Below, in pieces: positions 19,762-29,909 of a DNA stretch of 41,151 nucleotides (position 1 is the first letter of the stretch; each line of letters opens with the position of its first letter). Both the position numbers and the translations under genes were made by a program. The stretch comes from Planctomycetaceae bacterium (GTDB taxonomy: Bacteria > Planctomycetota > Planctomycetia > Isosphaerales > Isosphaeraceae). The notes beneath the pieces were generated by a model. It was given only the letters and a program-made list of their open reading frames with translations, did not search any database and was not told the DNA's origin. The stretch spans positions 1-41,151 of the forward strand of contig JAFAHT010000059.1 in assembly GCA_019237095.1 (NCBI GenBank), read 5' to 3'.

Positions 19762-19923
19762 ATGCCTGAGACAGTCGTCCATTTCCAGATCCGTATGCCT
19801 CCCGTGCTGCATGAGCAGCTCGCGAGCTGGGCGAAGGATGACAAAGCTTCACTCAACGCCCTGATCGTGGGTATCCTCGAGAAAGCGATCGAGCAGCACG
19901 AGAAGGTCGCACGCGCTTCGTAG
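19762..19923 (+). CDS. Small ribbon-helix-helix (Arc-like) protein, 53 aa
   Basis: MPETVVHFQIRMPPVLHEQLASWAKDDKASLNALIVGILEKAIEQHEKVARAS*; GAGGAG upstream; below the ORF-track cutoff. Confidence 0.65.
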   Translation: MPETVVHFQIRMPPVLHEQLASWAKDDKASLNALIVGILEKAIEQHEKVARAS

Positions 19924-20102
19924 AGACCGGGCCGTGGGTTGACCCTCTGCTCGAAATCTTGCATCGATTGACGACGGCACGGGACACGCAATGGTTCATG
20001 TCCATTGACGCTTCCTGTTGCGCTCTTGGTACTTTCCACGGTTTCCCTGCCGTCGTTTGCCCTTGAGTCTCGCCGGGATCACCGGTATGCTTCAGGGCAT
20101 AT

Positions 20103-20175
20103 TCCCCGATAGCTCAATCGGTAGAGCGAGCGGCTGTTAACCGCTAGGTTCAAGGTTCGAGTCCTTGTCGGGGAG
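20103..20175 (+). tRNA. tRNA-Asn (anticodon GTT)
   Basis: TCCCCGA...TCGGGGA acceptor stem with G discriminator, D-arm GCTCAATCGGTAGAGC, anticodon loop CTGTTAA, T-loop GGTTCGAGTCC. Confidence 0.96.
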
Positions 20176-20471
20176 CTCTCTGTGGATGTTCCCGCGCTCT
20201 CCGCGCCAAGTCTCCTCCCAAGAGCATCCTGATCCTGATCCATCCCACCACCCGTGAGCCTTGGGCCGTCTGTGCCCGCACATGGCTCCAGCATCCCGCG
20301 TGACCTGGCTTCGCCAGAAACCCGGTGGGTGTGTGCTCGCAATCGAGCAAATGCTTGCGCACGATCGCGATCCCGGAGGTGACCGTAAGCATGGTGACAC
20401 CAAAACCCGCGCCAGCCTGATGATCTTTGGGCCCTGACCCGCCAAGATGGGTCGCGATCGCGGCCGTCAAG

Positions 20472-22595
20472 TCAGCGGTTTTCAGGCTCGGAGACCAGGA
20501 TGATCATCGAGCGCTCCTGGACGCAGTAGGTGTGCCAGATCGAGATTTGCGGGCCCTGGTCGATCTCCAGGAAATCCTCAGGAGAGGAGAGAGCCGTATC
20601 GACAATCCTGCGCCACGGGCGGCCCGAGGGCGAAGCAGGGATCCGGAAGTCAAGCCGCGTCCACCCGCTATTCATGGCGACATAGATGTCGGAGTCGACG
20701 AACCCCTGGCGGTCGCTGCACCGTCCGTCGAGGGCAAATGCCAGCGCATGACTGGTGTCGGAGAAATCGGGATGCGCCGGCTGGACACCATGCCAGAGGA
20801 TGTCAGGTGGTCCTCCTGCCGCGCCGCCCGTGAAAAAAGTCCGCCGGCGGAGCACCGGATGAGCCTTGCGAAAGGCGATCATGTTCCGCACGAACCGGAG
20901 GAAACCGGCGTTCCGATCCTTCAGCGACCAGTCCACCCAGCTTGTGCTGTTGTCCTGGCACCAGGCATTATTGTTGCCGTTCTGACTGCGGAGGAACTCA
21001 TCTCCCCCCAGGATCATGGGAATTCCTTGGGAGACCAGGAGCGTTGCCATCAGGTTGCGTACTTGCCGCTCGCGGATGCGGATGACCGCGGGATCCTTCG
21101 TCGGTCCCTCTGCTCCGCAGTTCCAGCTAAAATTGGTATCGCTGCCGTCTCGGTTTCCCTCGCCGTTGGCCTCGTTGTGCTTTTGGTTGTAGGAAACCAG
21201 GTCATTCAACGTGAACCCGTCGTGGCAGCAGAGGAAGTTGATCGAGTGCAGCGGCCCGCGCCCCGCGTACAGATCGGCGCTGCCGCAGATCCGGGTGGCC
21301 AGCGCCGAGGTCATGCCCGGCTCGGCTCGCCAGAACCTGCGAACATCATCGCGATAGCGGCCATTCCAGTCCGACCACCTCGCTCCTCCCGGGAACGTCC
21401 CCACCTGGTACAGCCCTGCGGCATCCCAGGGCTCGGCGATCAGCTTGGTGCCGTAGAGCAACGAATCCTCGGAGATGCGCCTCACCACCAGTGGGTTGAC
21501 GAGCACTTTGCCCCGCCGGTCGCGGCCAAAGACCGAGGCAAGGTCAAAGCGAAACCCATCGATCCCGGCCTCGGCGACCCAGTTCCGCAGGCACGCCAGC
21601 AGATAGTCGCGAACAACCAGGTGATCGCTATTGAACGTGTTGCCACAGCCCGAGAAATTCAGGTAGCGGCCGTGCTCGTCGAGAATGTAATAGCGCGAAT
21701 TGTCCAGGCCGCGGAAGCTGTAGGTCGGCCCATCCTCTCCGCCCTCGGCCGTGTGATTGAACACGATGTCGAGAAAGACCTCGATCCCGCGCCCGTGGAA
21801 TGCGCCGACCATGTCGCAGAACTCGTCCCAGGGCTCCGACCGCTCAGGGTACTGCGCATAGGCCGCTTTCGGTGTGCCGAAGGAGATCGGATTGTAGCCC
21901 CAGTAATTCTTCAACCGCTCACCAGTCAGCGGGTTGACGAACCGGCAATCGTTCTCGTCGAACTCGTCCACCGGCAGCAGCTCGACCGCCGTGATCCCCA
22001 GCCACTTCAGGTAGTCGATCTTCTCGGAAAGGCCTTCGAACATCCCGGGATGGCGCACCTCGGAAGACGGGTCGATCGTATAACCGCGCACGTGCAGCTC
22101 GTAGATGATCGTATCCTCGAGCGGGACGCGAGGGCTGATGACGCCAATGCGTTCGGTCATCGACTTGTTCATCAAACTGCGCCGGGGCGGGTTGCCGCCT
22201 GTCCCCCATGGCCGCCCGCAGGAAATCGCCCGGGAATAGGGATCCAGCAGGATGTTCCTGGCATCAAAGCGATGGCCGTTGTCCTTGGGCCCATCGACGC
22301 GATAACCGTAACAAAACTCCTCCGGCAGCCCGTCCACGCGGACATGCCAGTGATCTCCGGTTCGATTGTACAGGTCATCAAGTTGGATCTCGGTGAGAAC
22401 CTGGCCCTCGCATGGCTCGGAGAGAACCAGCCAGACCGCGGTGCCATGCCGGCAGATCAGGGCGAAGTTGACCCCGTTGGTCATGGGGTTGGCCCCCGGG
22501 GGCAACGGGCTTCCGCGGCCGACGATCAGGGTGCGGTCGCGATAGGTGTACTCGGTGCGAAAACCTTGCCGCGTTGCAGTCTTCATTGGTGTCAT
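20472..22595 (-). CDS. glgX: Glycogen debranching enzyme GlgX/isoamylase type (GH13)
   Basis: YGYRVDGPKDNGHRFDARNILLDPYSRAI, YELHVRGYTIDPSSEVRHPGMFEGLSEKIDYLKWLGITAVELLPV, FDLASVFGRDRRGK, FLCCHDGFTLNDLVSYNQKHNEANGEGNRDGSDTNFSWNCG, IPMILGGDEF. Confidence 0.94.
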   Translation of the reverse strand: MTPMKTATRQGFRTEYTYRDRTLIVGRGSPLPPGANPMTNGVNFALICRHGTAVWLVLSEPCEGQVLTEIQLDDLYNRTGDHWHVRVDGLPEEFCYGYRVDGPKDNGHRFDARNILLDPYSRAISCGRPWGTGGNPPRRSLMNKSMTERIGVISPRVPLEDTIIYELHVRGYTIDPSSEVRHPGMFEGLSEKIDYLKWLGITAVELLPVDEFDENDCRFVNPLTGERLKNYWGYNPISFGTPKAAYAQYPERSEPWDEFCDMVGAFHGRGIEVFLDIVFNHTAEGGEDGPTYSFRGLDNSRYYILDEHGRYLNFSGCGNTFNSDHLVVRDYLLACLRNWVAEAGIDGFRFDLASVFGRDRRGKVLVNPLVVRRISEDSLLYGTKLIAEPWDAAGLYQVGTFPGGARWSDWNGRYRDDVRRFWRAEPGMTSALATRICGSADLYAGRGPLHSINFLCCHDGFTLNDLVSYNQKHNEANGEGNRDGSDTNFSWNCGAEGPTKDPAVIRIRERQVRNLMATLLVSQGIPMILGGDEFLRSQNGNNNAWCQDNSTSWVDWSLKDRNAGFLRFVRNMIAFRKAHPVLRRRTFFTGGAAGGPPDILWHGVQPAHPDFSDTSHALAFALDGRCSDRQGFVDSDIYVAMNSGWTRLDFRIPASPSGRPWRRIVDTALSSPEDFLEIDQGPQISIWHTYCVQERSMIILVSEPENR

Positions 22596-22864
22596 GACAG
22601 TCGGTCGAAGTGTCGCAAGAGAATGAAGAGCAATTCAGATGCGGACCCGGTCGCTCGGAGGTCTTGCTCCGCGTCGCCAGGTCTCTGAATTGATACTAAC
22701 CTGGCGCGACCGATTTCTCGACGGTTGCGACCTCTCGACCACGATTTTTTCGAAGAAAACACTCGTCAAGATGAGGTGTTCTTGCCCAGACCGCCACCGT
22801 TGTCGCCCGTCTGGCGGTCGGGGTCCGCCCGGAGGCGGTCCCATTCCTCGACCTCCAGGTGGGC

Positions 22865-22975
22865 TCATTCCAGGCCCAAGACGCGGTGTTCGCGATGGCA
22901 AGCCATGCACGAGCCGCCCAGGCTGTCGAGCGCTTTATGGAGAAGACAAGAACCGAGCTCCAGGTCAGCTCTCAC
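22865..22975 (-). pseudogene. Possible C-terminal remnant of a c-type cytochrome (CxxCH)
   Basis: Reverse-strand frame VRADLELGSCLLHKALDSLGGSCMACHREHRVLGLE*; CMACH at 22895-22909. Only 36 aa, upstream frame closed. Confidence 0.25.
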
Positions 22976-23139
22976 CGGCTCGAGAGGCTAACAAAAATGC
23001 CGAGCCTAATGCTCCGACCGGTGTCGGACAGAAGGATCGGCAAGAATTTCGCTGACAGATTGGTAAAGGCGTGATCCAGGACTGGCCTGGGCCGTTCAGG
23101 AGCGGTGATCGCGGATGATCCGATCAGCCCGGTGCAGCC

Positions 23140-23337
23140 TCAGCGCTCGGAACCCGAGCGCTCGCTGATCCGACCACCTCGGGTGGAATTGGCATAGGTC
23201 GCGGTCAGCATCCCCAGCAGGGCCGCACGACGGCCGGCACGGGTGGACTTGCCACCACGACGCACCCGAGCGACAGCGCCCGCCCACTCGAATCCACCAT
23301 GCACAGGTGCGGTTTTCTTGGACTTCGGTTCATTCAT
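23140..23337 (-). CDS. Small basic hypothetical protein
   Basis: ATG at 23337 with GGGGAG upstream; MNEPKSKKTAPVHGGFEWAGAVARVRRGGKSTRAGRRAALLGMLTATYANSTRGGRISERSGSER*. No homology recognised. Confidence 0.3.
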   Translation of the reverse strand: MNEPKSKKTAPVHGGFEWAGAVARVRRGGKSTRAGRRAALLGMLTATYANSTRGGRISERSGSER

Positions 23338-23925
23338 CGACAATAACTCCCCACGAGCAGAAACGCGACCCGAAACAGCAGGTCATCGCTCCACCACTCC
23401 GTTGGGCCAGGAGGAACCCGAATTCCACCCGGCATCGCCTTCCTGGCCTCGCTCACTTCTCACCCCGCCGCAGCTTCATTCGGCTGCGGGGCCAATGTCC
23501 CGTTGAGCCGGTCTCGACCAAAACCCGAACCGTCAATCTCTCGCGAGTGGTTACTTTCGTGGTGTGACCACGGCGATTATTCCCAACGGCTACCTCGAGT
23601 CCCTATCTCATCGGTTCAAGGACACGTCTTTGTTGACCGGCATCATAACGAACCAGGACTCTTACTGAAGAACGAAATCTGGCGGCGAACCCGACAGAGC
23701 ACGACTTCCCGTCGCCGATGGATCTCCCTCTCCCTTGGTCTGTCCAAACTGTATCAGCCCCGCCAATCGACGTCTAGAAAAAAAAGCCGGCAATCGTTCG
23801 TTTTCTGATTTCTGTAGACGCCTTGTTTCGTCCTCGCACCAACAGGAGCGCCAGAGAACATGCATTCTCAATTCTTGTCAGGCAAACCACGGTTCCGGAT
23901 GGCCACCTACCGCATCTGGGTGGTT

Positions 23926-25218
23926 CTACATAAAGCCCATGATAGAAAGAAATTCCGTCAGTACACGGCCCCCGGAAGATGGCAGGGCAGCGGGCTGAAT
24001 GGGTGCTTGGACATGAAGACTGAGCGCGAGAAGCAAAAGGAGCAGCGTGTTAACTCCGTTGAACGTCGCGTGCATTGTGATCGCCGCAAGGAGACTGCCG
24101 GTTCGTTGGTAAACCGTCCCCAGTGCTATAGAAAGCAGAAGAATTGCGATAGGTGCAGGCCACTGGGGAAGATGCATGGCCGCGAAGAAGAACGAGGTGA
24201 GTAGTATCGGCAGACTCGAGGAACGCGACGACGGCTGCTCTGCTGGTTGGTGGCCACTCGCCAGAATTTCGCTTCCAGGGTCGATCGGGGTGCTCTCGGT
24301 CGGCGCAGCTTTCGAGTTCAAGAAAAACGACTCGTTCTCCGGCTCCAAGGGGCCAAACCGTCCCTTTTCTGGGATGGTCGTGGTTGGTAATGGCCGGCCC
24401 TCAACCAACCGGCCAAGCCAGCGCTGAAAGATGCCCCGAAATAGCAACTCCTCAATCAACGGCGCCAGCACCATCGTGGAGAGGACAGCAAGAATCGCCA
24501 CCCCCACCGTGAGCTTCTCGAGAACCATCTGTTCCACGGGGTGCGCCTGGGAGTGCCAGATTTGGACTGTGAGAAACTGAATCGCGCAAACGGGTGGCGT
24601 CATCAGCATCGCCGCCCGCACACCGATTCCCATCTGCCGCGGCCACTCCTGCCGATGCAGGCCAAGGTCCGCCAGGCCCGCTCCCGAGGTCAACCGCACG
24701 AATGCTGGAACGAGCACGAGCAACAGGCCATTGCTCACGGCAAATTGAAACATCAGCTCGGCTAGCGATTGTTCCGTCGAAGCGTCGGGGCCCGGATCGT
24801 GCGGTCCGGCCTTCACGTCCTTGCTCTGCCCGTCCGCGGAGGCTTCCCCCGGTAATGGTGCTTTCTCGGCGTTCTTCGACTTGTCGATCGCCTTGTCGGG
24901 CTCCCGGGCGTCGCCATGGCCTTGGTTCCCGGCCGCTTTGGCGACTCGCGGAAGCTGCCGGCCCGTGGCCGCGGCGTAAATGCGAGAGACAGTCATGTTC
25001 ACGCCCAGGTAAAGAAATACCAGCGAGAGGACCGTCAAGCTTCCCCACGGAGCCGACTTGAGCGGCCACGCGCGGTCGTCGGCCACAATCGGCAACCCCT
25101 TCCAGATCCGGCCCAGCGCCCAAACCCAGGCCCAGAGCATTCCGAGAAATGCGGCCCCGAGAAGGATCAGGATGAAGAGGATCGAAAACACGAAGAGCTC
25201 AGGCGAATGGCGGTCCAT
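23926..25218 (-). CDS. CPBP family intramembrane glutamic endopeptidase (CAAX protease-like)
   Basis: VLAPLIEELLFRGIFQRWLGRL (EExxxR) and later FFFAAMHLPQWP and TMHATFNGVNTLLLL; multi-pass. Confidence 0.85.
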   Translation of the reverse strand: MDRHSPELFVFSILFILILLGAAFLGMLWAWVWALGRIWKGLPIVADDRAWPLKSAPWGSLTVLSLVFLYLGVNMTVSRIYAAATGRQLPRVAKAAGNQGHGDAREPDKAIDKSKNAEKAPLPGEASADGQSKDVKAGPHDPGPDASTEQSLAELMFQFAVSNGLLLVLVPAFVRLTSGAGLADLGLHRQEWPRQMGIGVRAAMLMTPPVCAIQFLTVQIWHSQAHPVEQMVLEKLTVGVAILAVLSTMVLAPLIEELLFRGIFQRWLGRLVEGRPLPTTTIPEKGRFGPLEPENESFFLNSKAAPTESTPIDPGSEILASGHQPAEQPSSRSSSLPILLTSFFFAAMHLPQWPAPIAILLLSIALGTVYQRTGSLLAAITMHATFNGVNTLLLLLLALSLHVQAPIQPAALPSSGGRVLTEFLSIMGFM

Positions 25219-25390
25219 GAGACGACTTCAATCCTTGGAAGAGTTTGTAGAACAACCTGAATGATCGTACTCTTCATGACTCGGTTCGGCCACCTTGTCG
25301 GGGCCGCGCGCCAACCCTAAAATCGCCAGTTCGTTGGTCCTCAACGCGACGAGATCCCGACCTGGTCGAACGCAGGAGCCAAACCCGACG

Positions 25391-26608
25391 ATGCCGGACC
25401 TTGATGAACAGCTTCGCATCCTCCGCCGCGGGGTCGAACAGATTGTTCCCGAAGACGAATTCCGCAAGAAGCTCGAACGATCACTCCACGCGAACCGGCC
25501 CTTGCGGGTCAAGTACGGCATCGACCCGACCGGGATCGACGTCCACCTCGGCCACACGGTTCCCCTGCGCAAGCTCAGACAGTTCCAGGACCTGGGCCAC
25601 ACCGCCATCATCATCATCGGCAATTATACGGCTCTGGTCGGTGACCCCTCCGGCCGCGACGAAACCCGGACCAAACTGACCGAGGCCCAGGTGGAGGCCA
25701 ACGCGCGCGATTACCTCAAGCAGGTCGGCCGGATCATCGACCTGGACCGAGCGGAGGTTCACCACAACGGCGACTGGTTCTCGAAATGGTCGTTTCTCAA
25801 AGTCCTGGACTTGATGCGGCACATGACCCTTGGCCAGATGAGTGCCCGCGAAGACTTCGCCAAGCGAATCGCCGCCGAAAAGCCCGTCTATCTCCACGAA
25901 TGCCTTTATCCCCTCATGCAAGGCTGGGATTCAGTCGAGATCCGGGCCGATGTCGAGCTCGGAGGAGCCGAACAGCTCTTCAGCTTGCTGGTTGCACGCG
26001 ACTTGCAGCAATCCCAGGGCCAGGAGCCCCAGGTCGCTCTCACGATGCCGATCCTGGTCGGCACCGACGGCGTCCGGAGGATGGGTAAAAGCCTGGGGAA
26101 TTACATCGGGGTGGCCGAAACGTCCGAGAATCAATTTGGCAAGGTGATGAGCATTCCCGACGAGCCGATGCGGCAATACTTCACGCTGCTGACCGACCTG
26201 CCAATGCCGGAAATCGACGTCCTGCTCGCGTCCGGAGTGAACCCCAGGGACGCCAAGGAAGCGCTTGGCAAGGCGATCGTTTCGCAATATCACGGAGCGG
26301 TAGCAGCCGAGCAGTCGGCCGCTGAGTTCCGCCGGCGGGCCGCTGGCGAGGACCCCGACGAAATTCCGGATATCGCGCTCTCGGCCGACAAGCTCGATGC
26401 CGAAGGCCGCGTTCCCGCGCCCATCCTGATCAAGGAGCTGAAACTCGATTCGAGCACCTCGAATGCCCGGCGGGTGATCGAGCAAGGAGGGTTCAATGTC
26501 GGTCCTGAGCGGGAAACCATCTCGGACCCCAAGGCCCTGATCTACGTTTCCGACGGCTTGATCGTCCGGGTCGGCAAGCGCAAGATCGCAAGAATACGCC
26601 TGGTTTGA
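25391..26608 (+). CDS. tyrS: Tyrosine--tRNA ligase
   Basis: ATG at 25391; VKYGIDPTGIDVHLGHTVPLRKLRQFQDLGHTAIIIIGNYTALVGDPSGRDETR, MPILVGTDGVRRMGKSLGNYIG, C-terminal S4-like region. Confidence 0.94.
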   Translation: MPDLDEQLRILRRGVEQIVPEDEFRKKLERSLHANRPLRVKYGIDPTGIDVHLGHTVPLRKLRQFQDLGHTAIIIIGNYTALVGDPSGRDETRTKLTEAQVEANARDYLKQVGRIIDLDRAEVHHNGDWFSKWSFLKVLDLMRHMTLGQMSAREDFAKRIAAEKPVYLHECLYPLMQGWDSVEIRADVELGGAEQLFSLLVARDLQQSQGQEPQVALTMPILVGTDGVRRMGKSLGNYIGVAETSENQFGKVMSIPDEPMRQYFTLLTDLPMPEIDVLLASGVNPRDAKEALGKAIVSQYHGAVAAEQSAAEFRRRAAGEDPDEIPDIALSADKLDAEGRVPAPILIKELKLDSSTSNARRVIEQGGFNVGPERETISDPKALIYVSDGLIVRVGKRKIARIRLV

Positions 26609-26629
26609 TCGGCCTGCTAAAACTCGAAC

Positions 26630-27709
26630 ATGATGGAAACGCCCATGGCCCAGCATGGTTTCGGCATCATCGGCTGCGGCATGATCGCCGAGTTTCACAC
26701 CCGGGCGATCAACGAGATCCCCATCGGCCGCGTGGTCGCCGCCTACGATCGGGCGAAGGCCAACGCCGAGAAAATCGCCGCCATGGCCCTTGGCCAGTGC
26801 CAGATCTGCGACGACCTGGAAACGATGCTCGCTGAGCCGGACGTGGACGTGGTTTGCATCTGCACGCCCAGCGGCGCCCACGCGGAACCGGCCGTGCGAT
26901 CAGCGCGTGCTGGGAAACACGTGGTTGTCGAGAAGCCCTTGGAGATCACCCTGCCCCGTTGCGATGCGATCATCGAGGCCTGCGACTCAGCCGGCGTCCG
27001 GCTCTGCACCATCTTTCCGTCGCGGTTCACGCCGGCGAATATCCGCCTCAAGGACGCCATTTCAGGTGGCCGGTTCGGCCGCCTGACCCTGGGCGATACC
27101 TACGTCAAGTGGTGGCGGAACCAGCAGTATTATGATTCGGGCGGCTGGCGGGGCACATGGACGCTTGACGGCGGCGGGGCCCTTATGAACCAGGCAATTC
27201 ACAATGTGGACCTCCTGTACTGGCTGATGGGCGACGTTGATTCGATCGTCGCCCAGACGGCCACATTGGCGCACACGCGGATCGAGGTCGAGGACACGGC
27301 GGTGGCCAGCTTGCGGTTCAAGAATGGCGCCCTGGGCACAATCGAAGCCGCCACCAGCGCCTATCCGGGCCTGCTCAAGCGCACCGAGATCCACGGCGAC
27401 CGCGGCTCGGCCCGGGTCGAACAGGACGACATCACCCTCTGGGACTTCCAGGAAAAGGTTCCCAGCGACAACGAGGTCTTCGCCGCCATGGCCGCCATTT
27501 CCGGCTTCAAGGCCGGCGCCAGCGATCCCCGCGGCATCACTTTTGTCGGCCACCGCGACCAGCTCATCGATTTTCTCGAGGCCATCGACCACGACCGAGC
27601 CCCGATTGTTGATGGCCGCGAAGGCCGTAAGTCCGTCGAGATCATCCGGGCGATCTATCAGTCAGCCGGTTCCGGACAGGTCGTGAAACTGCCACTGCAT
27701 GAGCACTGA
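26630..27709 (+). CDS. Gfo/Idh/MocA family oxidoreductase
   Basis: GFGIIGCGMIAEFHTRAINEIPIGRVVAAYD..., VDVVCICTPSGAHAEPAVRSARAGKHVVVEKPLEIT..., DGGGALMNQAIHNVDLLYWLMGDV. Confidence 0.93.
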   Translation: MMETPMAQHGFGIIGCGMIAEFHTRAINEIPIGRVVAAYDRAKANAEKIAAMALGQCQICDDLETMLAEPDVDVVCICTPSGAHAEPAVRSARAGKHVVVEKPLEITLPRCDAIIEACDSAGVRLCTIFPSRFTPANIRLKDAISGGRFGRLTLGDTYVKWWRNQQYYDSGGWRGTWTLDGGGALMNQAIHNVDLLYWLMGDVDSIVAQTATLAHTRIEVEDTAVASLRFKNGALGTIEAATSAYPGLLKRTEIHGDRGSARVEQDDITLWDFQEKVPSDNEVFAAMAAISGFKAGASDPRGITFVGHRDQLIDFLEAIDHDRAPIVDGREGRKSVEIIRAIYQSAGSGQVVKLPLHEH

Positions 27710-27732
27710 ACGGCCCTTCGTGAACGGGGCAG

Positions 27733-27761
27733 GAGCCGATCCGCGGCTCGATCTTTTTTTT
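27733..27761 (+). terminator. Rho-independent terminator after the Gfo/Idh/MocA gene
   Basis: GAGCCG-ATCCG-CGGCTC, then GATC and T8. Confidence 0.8.
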
Positions 27762-27786
27762 CTGCTTCGTCAAGACCGGGCCGGCC

Positions 27787-28671
27787 TCAGTCGCCGGGCG
27801 GCCCGTTGCCAAGCCGCTTCAGCTCGGCCTCCAGCGCTCGGATTCTCGCCTCGGCTCGAGCGCGGGTCTCCGCCTCGGCCTGCGCCCGCGCCTCGGCAAG
27901 GGCGGCGCGAGTTTCGGCTTCGGCTCGCGCCCGGGCTTCGGCCTCCAGGGCCTGGCTGATCGCCGTGTAGTCGCCAATCTCCTCACCCGTCTCCGGGTCG
28001 AAGCAGGCCAGGCGGTCGTAGCCCAACCTGGCCTCGGGGGCGATCCCCAGCCAGACTCCGATCGGCTCCAGCCAGATCCATCCCCGCTCATCTGGCCTGA
28101 TGCGCTCGTACCCGTCTGCTGTGTGCCGGTAGACGATCAGCTCCAGCCGGCGCTCGAAGTCGTCCTCCTCGAGTACATCCGCTACCACATAGAGGGGAAT
28201 TCCCGCCCGATAGTAAAAGTCGACCTTCTTCCCCACGTCGTTCTGTCGCGTGTCCAGCGAGGTAACCTCGACCACCAAGAGCGGGCGAGCACCTTCGGCC
28301 GCCACGTCGAGGGTCGCCCAGTCCCGATGGCGCTCGACGTCCGCGAAAACGGCGATGTCCGGGCCCAGCGGCCTGACCCCCGGCAGGTTCCAGTCCACGC
28401 GACAGTCCGATACCACCACCGTCGTGGCCTGGCCGGCCAGGCGCGCCTTGAACACGTCCTTGAGGTAGGTCAAGTCGCTGTTATGTGCGTCCGTTTGCAC
28501 GATGAAGTCCCCCATCTCGGGAAAGAGCACATCCTCCAGGGACAGCGGGATCTGATCGAGCGTTTCTTCCCCATCGGGCCCGACACGCTTGACGTAACGC
28601 CAGCCGTAACGGAACGGATCGGGCCCGGGACCCGAAGGAACATGCACACCGGAGGTCGAGACGGTACTCAT
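27787..28671 (-). CDS. Uma2 family endonuclease with C-terminal coiled-coil repeats
   Basis: RPLGPDIAVFADVERHRDW...LLVVEVTSLDTRQNDVGKKVDFYYRAGIPLYVVADV...; tail ARARAEAETRAALAEARAQAEAETRARAEARIRALEAELKRLG. Confidence 0.85.
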   Translation of the reverse strand: MSTVSTSGVHVPSGPGPDPFRYGWRYVKRVGPDGEETLDQIPLSLEDVLFPEMGDFIVQTDAHNSDLTYLKDVFKARLAGQATTVVVSDCRVDWNLPGVRPLGPDIAVFADVERHRDWATLDVAAEGARPLLVVEVTSLDTRQNDVGKKVDFYYRAGIPLYVVADVLEEDDFERRLELIVYRHTADGYERIRPDERGWIWLEPIGVWLGIAPEARLGYDRLACFDPETGEEIGDYTAISQALEAEARARAEAETRAALAEARAQAEAETRARAEARIRALEAELKRLGNGPPGD

Positions 28672-28883
28672 GATCGGCGCTCCGAGAACGGGGCCGCGAC
28701 AGGATCGGAATCTGCTCTTCAAGCCATTCTACCGGTGGGTTCAACGCCGGTCAGCGCCAAGCGCCGGGCCGATCTTCTGCTTGATCGAAGTGCTCGGGGC
28801 AGGATATAAGACTGATCGGCCCCGGGCGGTGACCGCTGCTTGCAGAATCTCCCTGGGCGGTCTCTGGTCAACGGAGTGACACC

Positions 28884-29831
28884 ATGCCCCGCCGCAAGAC
28901 GCGCAGACCCTGGATCGATTACCTCGTCTACCTGGCGGTCCGCCTGGTTGTGGCGTTCGCCCAGACGCTCACCATCGCGCAGTCCTACGCCCTGGCGCGG
29001 TTCCTGGCCTGGGTGATGTACAAGGTGGACGTCCGGCACCGCATGGTGGGAATCGAGAACCTGCGGCTGGCATACGGGGTTCGCTACGACGATCCGCAGC
29101 GCGACCGCATCGTGCGCTCGGTTTACCTTCACTTCTGCATGATGACCATGGAGCTCTTGCACATCCCGCGGAAGATCCATGTGACAAACTGGCGGCAGTA
29201 CGCCAGGCTGGTCGGCCACCCGCCGATTCTCGACCGGTTCATGACCGGCGGGCCGATGATTTTGCTCACCGGTCACTACGGCAACTGGGAGCTGGCGGGC
29301 TATCTCTTCGGCCTCTTTGGATACCCGACGTACTCCGTGGCCCGCACACTGGACAATCCTTACCTCGACCGTTTTCTGCGCGCGTTCCGGGAGCGGACCG
29401 GCCAGAGGCTGATCCCCAAGTCGGGGGGCTACGACCAGATCCTCGAGGTGCTCCAGTCTGGCCAGGCATTGTCAATGCTGGCGGACCAGGACGCCGGGCA
29501 ACGGGGGATGTTCGTGGAGTTCTTCGGCCGGCCTGCCTCGACGCACAAGGCCATCGCGCTGCTGGCTATCGAGCACCAGGCACCCGTGGTCGTCGGCGTC
29601 GCGCGACGCATCGGCCCCGGCTTTCGCTACGAGATCCGCTGCGCCGACATCATCCAACCCGGAGAGTTCAACGGCTCCGCCGAAGACGCGCGGCTGCTCA
29701 CCCAACGCTACACGAGTGCTCTGGAAGAACTGATCCGCCAGGACCCCACGCAGTATCTCTGGCTGCATCGACGGTGGAAACATCAGCCACAACCGCGGAG
29801 GGCACGAGCGGCTATTGCTAGTGGCGAGTGA
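28884..29831 (+). CDS. Lysophospholipid/lauroyl acyltransferase (LpxL/HtrB-like)
   Basis: 315 aa; MILLTGHYGNWELAGYLFGLFGYPTYSVARTLDNPYLDRFLRAFRERTGQRLIPKSGG (HX4E motif), LADQDAGQRGMFVEFFGRPAST, QYLWLHRRWK. Confidence 0.9.
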   Translation: MPRRKTRRPWIDYLVYLAVRLVVAFAQTLTIAQSYALARFLAWVMYKVDVRHRMVGIENLRLAYGVRYDDPQRDRIVRSVYLHFCMMTMELLHIPRKIHVTNWRQYARLVGHPPILDRFMTGGPMILLTGHYGNWELAGYLFGLFGYPTYSVARTLDNPYLDRFLRAFRERTGQRLIPKSGGYDQILEVLQSGQALSMLADQDAGQRGMFVEFFGRPASTHKAIALLAIEHQAPVVVGVARRIGPGFRYEIRCADIIQPGEFNGSAEDARLLTQRYTSALEELIRQDPTQYLWLHRRWKHQPQPRRARAAIASGE

Positions 29832-29909
29832 ACGCGATCCCGTTTACCTGGCGCACTTGGACCGCCGATTGCGTTGACTGCTGGTTAGCTGGCCACTCGC
29901 AACCAGCAA

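Noticed and set aside
20427-22688. 753-aa plus-strand ORF opposite glgX
   Set aside because: Antisense shadow ORF; GlgX motifs on the opposite strand explain the region.
23467-23488. CCGCAGC-TTCATTCG-GCTGCGG hairpin as a terminator
   Set aside because: No T-tract on either side and no confident gene ending there.
20103-23925. tRNA-Asn-associated integrated island
   Set aside because: No integrase and no direct repeat of the tRNA 3' end found in the window.
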